Assembly (NCBI GenBank): GCA_963575745.1
Contig: CAUYUJ010009502.1
Location: forward strand, 242,269 to 306,268
From: Prorocentrum cordatum
Lineage: Eukaryota > Sar > Dinophyceae > Prorocentrales > Prorocentraceae
DNA length: 64,000 nucleotides
Direction of reading: 5' to 3'
Shown: positions 56,575-64,000 of the stretch, one piece after another
Numbering within the stretch: position 1 is the stretch's first letter
How the letters are laid out: every line of letters starts with the position of its first letter
Position numbers and translations under genes: made by a program
The notes under the pieces: model-generated
The model's database searches: none
Told to the model about the DNA's origin: nothing
What the model saw: the letters and a program-made list of their open reading frames with translations, nothing else

Positions 56575-57310
56575 TATTTATAAGGAAGTCTCAAGCGAGA
56601 GCGCGATTCCTGAATGAAATGCGAGGAAGTCTCAGGCGGGAGCGGGGGTCCTGGCAAAATTGCGAGGAAGTCTCAGGCGGGAGCCAGGGGGCCAGGGGCA
56701 CAATTTGAGTTACAAAACCTTCCCTGATAAAAAACAGGGTGCGAGCGCCGGGACGGGCACTTCAATTGAAAAACTACGATGTGCACCGGAGAAAGGATCA
56801 ACAATAATTATTTTCAGTCATAAGAGTTCAACAAGAACAAGAACAAGAACAAGAACAAGAACAAGAGCAGGCACACCACCACCACCAAAAACAGCAGCAA
56901 CAACAACAGCAACAACAACAAAAACAACAACAACCACAGCAATCATATTGAGACGGATCGCTCTTACTTGTCCGCTTGTCTTTCATTTTGAATCCTCCAA
57001 ACCTCGATACCCACCCTCTTCGTCTTCGATCGCACCCCCTTTGGGGGGGATTATCTTCCTTGTCGGCCACTGACTGAAATGCGAGGAACTCTCGAGCATG
57101 AGCGCCGCTCCTGAGTTTGGGGACCTCTCTAGACAAGGCCTCTCGGAACAAATCGTGAGGAAGCATCGAGCAGGAGCCCTTGTCATCGCGGCTGGGCCTC
57201 CACCAACTTGACTACATCACGAAGAAATCTCCAACGAGAGCGCCGTTCCTGAATTCGGGGGCCTCTCTAGCCAGGGCCTCTCGGAATAAACCGTGCGGAA
57301 GCATTAAGCG
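56575..57310 (+). repeat. class 1 composite copy D
   Basis: Three 41-bp repeats (56578-56690: GAGGAAGTCTCAGGCGGGAG), H2 (CCCTG/CAGGG, 56721-56739), GGGCACTTCAATTGAAAAAC, the pre-tract block GATCAACAATAATTATTTTC (56798-56817), an AACAAG/CAACAA tract (56829-56945), U1 (56955-57068; H1 at 57031-57050) and two ~130-bp repeats of the kind seen at 33.4-34 kb. Confidence 0.9.
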
Positions 57311-57712
57311 GGGCCATGAGGTGTCCCAGTGGATCGGCGAAAGCACGCATATATTCAGGCAGCTCCAAAAACAATGGCGTCATGCGTCAATTGGGAAGCA
57401 CCGAAAGTTGTACATAGTTTCCAGTTGTGTGGTGGCGAAACTTCTGTATTCGTTAGACTCCCTGTGGCTGCTTAGAACGGACAGATGTAAGTTGGACATT
57501 TTTCAGAGCAAACGCTCGCGGAAGAAAAAAATGATCAGACCGCACGCAGGATACTCTCGCATATCAAACGCTTTTGTCATGCAATGGGCACATTCAAAAC
57601 CTTCATCTGATTTTGTCCGAATCCGCAAACCCATTTGTACCAGAAGATTGCAGCATGGCCAGACCATGATTCATTTGAACAACTTGTTTGTGCCGTGGAC
57701 TGTTCGCTAAAA
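57311..57712 (+). pseudogene. LINE 3'-end fragment
   Basis: Read in frame, QWIGESTHIFRQLQKQWRH, LYIVSSCVVAKLLYSLDSLW, RTDRCKLDIFQSKRSRKK and YSRISN parallel the C-terminal region of the LINE at 7.4-7.9 kb (KLLYGLEYCMLL, DRDRLDSFQGRC, FSRVSN). Only this terminal part is present. It is a different, diverged subfamily, typical of a 5'-truncated copy, with no clear poly(A) end. Confidence 0.7.
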
Positions 57713-59284
57713 AAATAGGCTCGTCACCGCCGCCGAGGCCGACCAAGACAACAATGGGCAGACGAAGTAGATACAATGGGGTAACTTTATCTGTGATTCG
57801 CACATGCATTATTTCACCATCATCATCATCATCATCATTATCGCAACGCGTTTGGCGGACTGCTCTGCTCTGACTGCATTCGGGACGGATTTGGCGCGCC
57901 ACCCTAACTGTTGAAGTGTTCCTTTGCCTAATTACGCGTCCTCAGGATGCACGATCCACTGACTGACTAACTGTCGCACCCCCAGACATGTCCGTAGGGC
58001 GGCCGGGCATTTCGCCTGAGACTTCCCCACCACTTGTGATCCTGAAGTCTGAACTGTGAAACATGTTCAAAGATGGAGGGCGGACGTTTTCAAAATGTGG
58101 ATATCGCCTTAGCGCCGCGCACATCGGGCCATTTTCAAAATGTCTCTCGCTTTAGCGCCGCGCACAGGTGCCTTAAAAAGTTTGCGGCAATTTCTAGGGT
58201 GGAGGGCGGCTCACAACAGACTCAAGAGACCGTAGGGTTGAAGTCCCAGAAATGCGGTCCTGGCACGATTCAAGATGGTCAAGACAGGACGGCCACATTG
58301 ATTTGCGGAGTTGAAATCCTAGGAATGGTGTCCTGGCACGACTTTGGAGTGTCAACACGCGACTGTCACGTTGAGTCGCGGCGCTGAAGTTACAAGAAGT
58401 TTGTTTTTGTAGTCCCAGGATTTTGAAGTCCCAAGAATTCTCGGACTGTGTGGGGCACTTCCCGCAATGAAAACAAAGTCTTGTAGGGACTTCTGAAGAG
58501 GGAACTTAGAGGGAGGGTTTAATGCAACATCGTTGATGCGTCTTGGGTTTACACGGAAAGGGAATGGCCCGACCATGCCTCGAGGATGTTGACGCGCATG
58601 CCATGCAGCTAGCAACAGCGGCGATTGCAGCGAGAGGCTGCCCTCTCCTCCTTAGCATCCTCCTCCTCTTCCTCCTGCCCCTCTTCCTCCTCCCTCCCTA
58701 CTTCCCTTTCTCCATCCTCATCACCATATCTTGCTCTGCCGAATGCTGCCGAGATGCGGCGGAGGCCTTTCCGAAATTCAAGTCGCCCGCGTTCTCCAGA
58801 GTGAGCTTCTCGAAGCCAAGGCCCAGATCCCTAAAGCGATGGAAGGGGGAGGGGCAAAGGAAGAAAAGCGCAGACAGGGGGAGGGGCAGGGGAAGGGGGG
58901 GACAGTGAAAGGAGGTGGGAGGGAGCAGAAGAAGGTGGAGGAGGACGAAGGGCATCCCTGGGATATCCCTAACAGCCACGACGTAGCTGCCTATCTGATC
59001 CTCGCCCTGTCGCACGTTCGTTCGACATCTCACGACACGGGCGCTTCCAAAAGGCAAGGGGCGGTGACTCGCCATAACGTGATCGATGCAATCAAGAGCC
59101 ATGAATAAGAACAAGGAATGACAAATGGCAGTAGTAGAAACATGCAGCAAGAGTAAACGCTTGATGGGAAAGCCAAGAAGATGACGAGGATTGGGACAGG
59201 GATGGCCCATATGAACATACACCCCTGCACGCAAACACAAGTACATACATGAACAGGTCCATTCATATTCGTAGCATGAAAATG
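57713..59284. other. no recognised gene
   Basis: Mostly unique-looking sequence. The CGGGCATTTCGCCTGAGACTT segment (58004-58024) is the reverse complement of the class 1 41-bp repeat motif. 58080-58170 contains a duplicated phrase (TTTTCAAAATGT, GCGCCGCGCACA). An open frame at 58731-59108 is Lys/Glu/Gly-rich in its middle and is not recognised. Confidence 0.45.
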
Positions 59285-60265
59285 GCTACTGAAAACGGCC
59301 CGCGAGGCCCAAGAGGGGTCCCAGAGGAACCCAAACTGACAGCCCGAGCCCTTCCCCCCGAGATGGCCCACGAGCGTGTCAGCAGCCCCCCAAGAAGCCC
59401 CGAAGAGGCAGCCCAGACACCCCCAAGACACCCCAAGTGACCTCCAAGAGGCCAAGAAGCCACCAAGAAGCTCCCAAGAGGCCCCGAGTAGGGGCCCCAA
59501 GATACCCCAAGAAGCCTTCGGGAGGCCACTCTTCCATGACCCAAGAGTTACAAAGTTTGTTATCCCGTTCCAAAAGGTTCCCAACAACAAGATGGCCTCC
59601 AAGACGGCGCAACATGGGTTACAACACGGACCTCAGACGCTTCCAGGACGGCCAAGATGACCCCAAGAAGACCGATGATGACCCCAAAACGGCCCCAGAC
59701 GGCCCAAGGTCGCTTCAAAACGGCCTAAGAGGCTCCCAAGACCCCGCCAAGAGGCCTCAAATTGGACATCCAGGAGGGCCAAAGAAGCCAGGAATCAGCG
59801 GTTCCCATACCACTGTTCGATGATTTTCGTATTCTGGCTTTCTCGGGCTTCCAAAAGCCTAACACGACTCGAAAAGCCGTCATCATCACCACAGGGGGGC
59901 ACAAGAGGTCCGCAAGGCAGCGCCCAGACGGCCCTAAGACAACCCCAAGACGGCCCCAGGGAGCCCCAAGGCGGACCAGAAGAGCCACGATGCGGGCCCA
60001 AAAAATATACACCACCACCACGTCTAGTCCTCCTCCCTCCTCAATCTTCCTATTCCCTGCCTCTTTCCTGGGAGGGTGAGGGGGTGAGGGAAGTGGTGGT
60101 GTATATGTGTGGGCCCCGTACACGAGACGGCACGTTGAAGCCCCAACATGTCCGCAGGACGGTCTGGAGAGTCCGCGAGGACGGCATCCGACGGCGCCGG
60201 GACGGCCCGAGAGCACGGCACTGCAGGTTCGAGCGGGCCCCCTAGGTGGCTCGAGAGAGCTCCAG
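59285..60265. repeat. degenerate CCCCAAGA-type repeats (second block)
   Basis: Same type of loose CCCAAGAGG/CCAAGACG repeats as 21800-23110, with GTGGTGGTGTATA and TATACACCACCACCAC forming an inverted pair at 60004-60019 and 60091-60106. Confidence 0.7.
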
Positions 60266-60599
60266 GAACAGGAGAGCCCGAAGTGAAGACTCACACAGCC
60301 CGACAACAAGTATTTTTATTCGGCGAGGAATGGCAGTCTCAGGATAATCACAGCGAAAACGAATTCATGAATTCATGCACGCACTCGTCCAGCGACCTTG
60401 CCACCAGAACTGCGAGCAGGAGTCACAGCCAAATGATGGCTATGCCCGGCTCGCTGCGCAGACCGGCGTAACTCGCGGTCAACGTCATCGAGCTGCGCAA
60501 CCTCGGATATACCCGCCACCGTGCCTGCACGAACTGGGCGTGTTCGAACTTGGGCCGGAACGGGAACGGAAAGAGTGCTTCGGGAATTTGCCCAGAAGG

Positions 60600-60785
60600 G
60601 CTCACGGCACCATTCGCTCTTGGGAACTTTGGCTTTCAGAGCTTCGTTGCATCCCCGCTCGCTCTTTGAAGCCTTGGTGTGAAGAGCGTTTTCACGTCAT
60701 CGCTCGCTCTTGGGAGCCTTGGCCTTCCCGCGCTTTTGCTCGAAACCGCTCTCTCTTTTTTTCCTCTTTCTCTCTCGCAGTCCAA
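60600..60785. repeat. ~46-50-bp repeats GCTCGCTCTTGGGAGCCTTGG, left cluster
   Basis: Units with TTACGTCA/TCACGTCATCGCTCGCTC and TGGGAGCCTTGG. The same family continues at 61450-61735 on the other side of the RT fragment. 60266-60599 holds nothing recognisable. Confidence 0.7.
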
Positions 60786-60989
60786 TCACCAATCCCTCAA
60801 GGCAAGCACACATCGGAGGAGGAGGGAAAGAGGGGAGGGGGAGGGGGCTACCCGCCGCCGCCGCCTGGCCCGCGGCCCGCCTGGCCGCCGGCCTGGCCCT
60901 CGGCCCAGCCGCCCGCCTGGCCCGCGGCAAGCGTGCCCCGCGCCGCCCTGCTCCGCACGGCGCCGCAGGGCCGGCATTGAGCGGGCGCC

Positions 60990-61456
60990 GCGTCCAACAG
61001 GGCCCGGGCCACGCCCATGGCCAGCCGGACGCTGATCAACGTCCGCCAGCGGGCCCCCCAGCGCGCTGGCAGGACACCGCGGTCCCGCTGGCGCTGGGCC
61101 GCCAGCACAGCAAGCTCGTCCAGCAAGTTGGAGAGCTTGGCGTCCACGCGGCCCCAGGCTTCGACGGCGCACGGGACGACAGCCTTGCCGCCCGTGTCTG
61201 GGTACCGGTCCTCCTTGCACCGGACGCCCTCCGCCGCGGCTGCGCCTGGCGTCGCGGCAGCCGCCGGCAGGATATGCGCGGCCGCGGGGTGGCGCACCGT
61301 GCCGTCGAGGAGACGCTCTGGGGCAGTCGGGTGCCCGAACAGGTCCACGTCCAGGACGGCCTCCTCCAGGACCTCCCTGCCGTCCCGCCAGCGCTTCCTC
61401 AGGCCGAGCTCGGGCACGGTTTGCTCCAGCAGCGCCGAGTACCCGGCGTCTCTTTA
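60990..61456 (-). pseudogene. RT C-terminal (restriction-endonuclease-like) domain fragment
   Basis: The open frame begins after a stop at about 61457 with YSALLEQTVPELGLRKRWRD and continues with VLDVDLFGHPTAPERLLDGT, VRHPAA, CKEDRYP, VVPCAVEAWGRV, LLDELAVLA and RWGARWRTLISVRLAMGVAR. The pattern Asp-x-Asp after a hydrophobic strand, Thr-x-Arg-His-Pro, Lys-x-x-x-Tyr-Pro and a Pro-x-x-Glu strand resembles the C-terminal endonuclease-like domain of non-LTR-type reverse transcriptases of protists, where it cuts target DNA. No RT core is present; the fragment is truncated at its start. After about 60990 the frame becomes Gly/Ala-rich low complexity. It is flanked on both sides by the same ~50-bp repeat. 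Confidence 0.5.
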
Positions 61457-61735
61457 GAGCCTTTGAGTGAGGAGTTGTTTACGTCACCGCTCGCTCTTGG
61501 GAGCCTGGGAGTTAAGAGCTGCTTACGTCACCGCTCGACCATTCGCTCTTGGGGCCTTTTCGATCAGATCAGTTTACATCACCGCTTGCACTGGGGAGCC
61601 TTGAGCTGTCTGCACCACTGCTCGTTCCTGGGACCGTTGGCGTTAAAAGCTGCTTACGTCACCAACTCATGTAAAACGGGCGTTTCAGCCACCTCGTGCT
61701 CGTGGGAGCATTGGCATCAAATCTGCGTCCGACAT
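61457..61735. repeat. ~46-60-bp repeats GCTCGCTCTTGGGAGCC, right cluster
   Basis: Four to five units with AGCTGCTTACGTCACCGCTC and TTGGGAGCCT, matching 60600-60785. Confidence 0.75.
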
Positions 61736-61739
61736 TCAT

Positions 61740-62430
61740 CCGGATGAGGGGTCCGTGCCACGCCTACTATATCGCGATAACCATTTGTGTGTGAGCCTTG
61801 GTGCGAGCGAATCTGAGCGTGGGTGATATGAGTGTGAGCGAGTCGGAGTGTGAGCGGATACAGGTATGATCGAGACCTGAGTGCGAGTGAGTCTGAATAT
61901 AGCCAGTGTGAGTACGAGTTGGTCTAAGTATGAGTGAGTCTGAGTGCGAGCGAGTCGAAGTGCGAGTGGGTCTGAGTGTGAGTGAGTCTGAGTCTGGGTG
62001 AGTCTGAGTTTTGAGTTTGATAAATTCAATTCTGCGTCTGAGTGAGCCTGGGTGCGAGGTAGTATGAGTATGAGTGAGTCTGAGGGCTGGTGAGTCTGCG
62101 TGTGAATGAGTATGAGTGCGAGTTGGTTTGGGTGTTGGTGAGTCTACGCTTGAGCGAGTCTGAATATAAGCGAGAGCACATCGGTCGGAAGAAGTAGGTA
62201 CAAAAAATGAAGTAAGAAGGCGGATACAGGAGGTTGGGTTCAGGTAGCCCCAGAGAATTTACAAAACAGCGCCAAAACGGTTATTCAAGTAGGAAGGCGC
62301 AAGAAGAATCAGGATCTGGGAATCCGAAAATACCTACATTCAACGACCGACGAGTGAGCATGCGTGAGCCTGAGTATGATCGGACCTATTCTGAATGTGA
62401 TGGGTGAGTCTGAGTGAGGACGAGGTGCTG
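61740..62430. repeat. GAGTSTGAGTGAGTCT short degenerate repeats (with second block at 63300-63520)
   Basis: About 12-14-bp repeats TGAGTGAGTCTGAG. They interrupt to complex sequence at about 62180-62340, then resume briefly. The second block at 63300-63520 encloses, with this one, the 150-bp array. Confidence 0.9.
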
Positions 62431-62479
62431 ATGAGCAAGTCCGAATGATGGGGCACACAAGTCCAACACAATCTGGGGG

Positions 62480-63300
62480 TGGGCGAAAACAAGCAAACCG
62501 CCCGAGACATCCTCACAATCTGAACCCGAATCCTGAAGTGTCCCACCTCTGGCGGCTCCGCCTTGGGATGCCCAAATGCCACGCCTGCCACATCACGGTG
62601 AGCAGTGGACCACAAAAAAAAACCTGGGGGACAGAAACAGGCATACTGCTTGAGACATCCCCACAATCTGAGCGCGAATCCCTGAGTGCCCAAACTCCTG
62701 GCGGCCCCCCCTTGGGGTGCCCGAGTGCCAGGCCTGCTACATCGCGGTGAGCACTGGACCGCCAAAAAACCGGGGGACGGGAACAAAAGCACATCGCCTG
62801 AGACATCCCGACCATCTGGACACGGACCCCGGAGGGCCCCGACCCCTGGCGGCTTCCCCCCGGGGGTGCCCGAATGCCACGCCTGCTATACCACAGTGAA
62901 CACTGGACCAGCAAAAAAAGTCTGGGGGGCAGAAGCAGGCAAACCGCCTGAAACATCCTCACAATCTGCTCTGAAAGCAAAGGATGTTGGGCACAAAAAA
63001 ACGCAAACCGCCTCAGGCATTCCCACAATCTGGGCGTGACCGGGTCCGTGCAATACCCTCTGGCGGATCCCCCTTGGATTGGTGAAACCAGCGCCTCGTC
63101 TGAGATATCCTCACAATCTGCTCTGAAAGCAACGGATGTTGGGCACAAAAACACACACACACACACACACACACAAATCGCTTCAGGCATCCCCACAATC
63201 TGGGCGCGAACGGGCCCGTGCAATACCCCCTGGCGATTCCCCCTTTGGAGTGCTGAAACCAGCACCTCGCCTGGGATATCCTCACGGCATGCGTGCGTAA
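62480..63300 (+). repeat. ~150-bp tandem repeat, five to six copies
   Basis: GAGACATCC followed by CACAATCTG occurs at 62502, 62652, 62802 (variant) and 62950, a spacing of 148-150 bp. Later shorter units include GAAACCAGCGCCTCG, GCTCTGAAAGCAA and GATGTTGGGCAC. A (CA)n of 11 copies lies at 63152-63173. Confidence 0.9.
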
Positions 63301-63689
63301 CTGATTCTGAGCATGCGTGATGTGACTGAGTCTGCGTGAAGGGAAAAGTGAGTCTGAGTATCAGTGAGTTAGGGTAGGGAGTTATGTGACTGAGTCTGAG
63401 TATGAGCGAATCTGAATATGAGTGGGTCTGGATATGAGTGAGTCTGAGTATGAGTGAGTATGGATGAATCTGAATACGTCTGAATGAATCTGAGTGAGGC
63501 TCAGGGAGAAAGAGGAGCAGGAGGAGGGTGAGAAGAGGTGGAGGGTGTCAGCGCGGTCTGAGCAATGACAAAGCAACTATTCTAGGATGTGGGGAAAAAC
63601 TAAAACCCGATGGAAAAACAATGAGTTTTGCCTCCTCAGGCCGTCTGGGGGATCCTCTCGGGAGGCTCTTGGGCCGTCAAAGGAGCCTC

Positions 63690-63890
63690 TTCGGCCGTCT
63701 TCGCGTGCCCAACATCTTCCGCTTTCGGAGCAGATTTTGAGGATCTCTCGGGCGAGGCGCTGGTTTTCGCACCCCGGGGGGCCCAGATTGCGAGGATGTC
63801 TCGGGCGGCTTGCCTGTATGGGTGGCCGGGCTCGCCTGCGTGCAAAGAAGATGCCTCGCGCAAAGGCGCTGGTTTCAGCACCGCCGGGTG
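63690..63890 (-). repeat. inverted copy of part of the 150-bp array
   Basis: GTGCCCAACATC (63706), GGAGCAGATTTTGAGGAT and GAGGCGCTGGTTTTC are the reverse complement of the 63080-63145 segment, with another GGCGCTGGTTTCAGCACC at 63862. The intervening 63520-63690 and the last 110 bases of the window show no gene. Confidence 0.8.
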
Positions 63891-64000
63891 CTCGGCTTGC
63901 GACGAGCCAACGCAAGGCGGAACCAGCGCGTGAAGCGGCAGAAGAAGGCCAAGGCTCGATCGACGACAGGACCACCGGGGATCTCAGGAGACCCCGGTTC

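Overview
This window looks like repeat-choked nuclear DNA from a eukaryotic alga, most probably a dinoflagellate. That is an inference. It rests on a PIF1-like helicase pseudogene with the Cys-rich C-terminal modules typical of the expanded dinoflagellate family, a YR (DIRS-like) retrotransposon, high GC content, very sparse genes and massive GC-rich minisatellites. No spliced-leader relic was seen, and there are no bacterial features such as operons, Shine-Dalgarno sites or rRNA/tRNA genes that I can recognise.

Only one ordinary cellular gene is convincing: a dual-specificity phosphatase on the minus strand (14151-15119). All other coding-like sequence belongs to mobile elements or their debris. 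These are a decayed LINE (about 4.1-8.0 kb), a retroelement scrap (8.4-8.8 kb), a frameshifted PIF1-like helicase gene (16.0-21.0 kb, minus), a DIRS/Ngaro-like element (36851-43899, minus) with gag, RT-RNase H and tyrosine recombinase plus complete split direct repeats, a LINE 3' scrap (57.3-57.7 kb), and an RT C-terminal scrap (60.85-61.46 kb, minus).

The rest is structured repeat DNA. Two recurring architectures stand out. Class 1 composites (33.1-36.85 kb continuing at 43.9-44.08 kb, 47.5-50.1, 53.5-55.1 and 56.6-57.3 kb) repeat a fixed order: (CAA)n tract, a ~110-bp conserved unit with a C-run/G-run hairpin (here U1/H1), a variable insert that is usually a minisatellite, ~41-bp repeats, and a second hairpin block (H2). 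Class 2 cassettes (0-2.4, 11.65-12.4, 12.45-13.2, 25.3-27.5 reversed, 44.1-45.55 and 45.55-47.46 kb) have a CCCAACC-containing head, a minisatellite, a purine or microsatellite tract, and a tail containing CAAAACGAG and ACCCAA. The same tail ends the PIF1 pseudogene. The minisatellites (77, 88-90, 76 and 63 bp) are different expansions of one shared core.

The DIRS-like element is inserted in a class 1 composite. An uninterrupted paralogue of the insertion site, in the same window, shows no target duplication. Gag and RT-RNase H are in one frame separated by a single TGA. Many very long open frames in the window are by-products of repeat units whose length is a multiple of three, and they are not annotated as genes.
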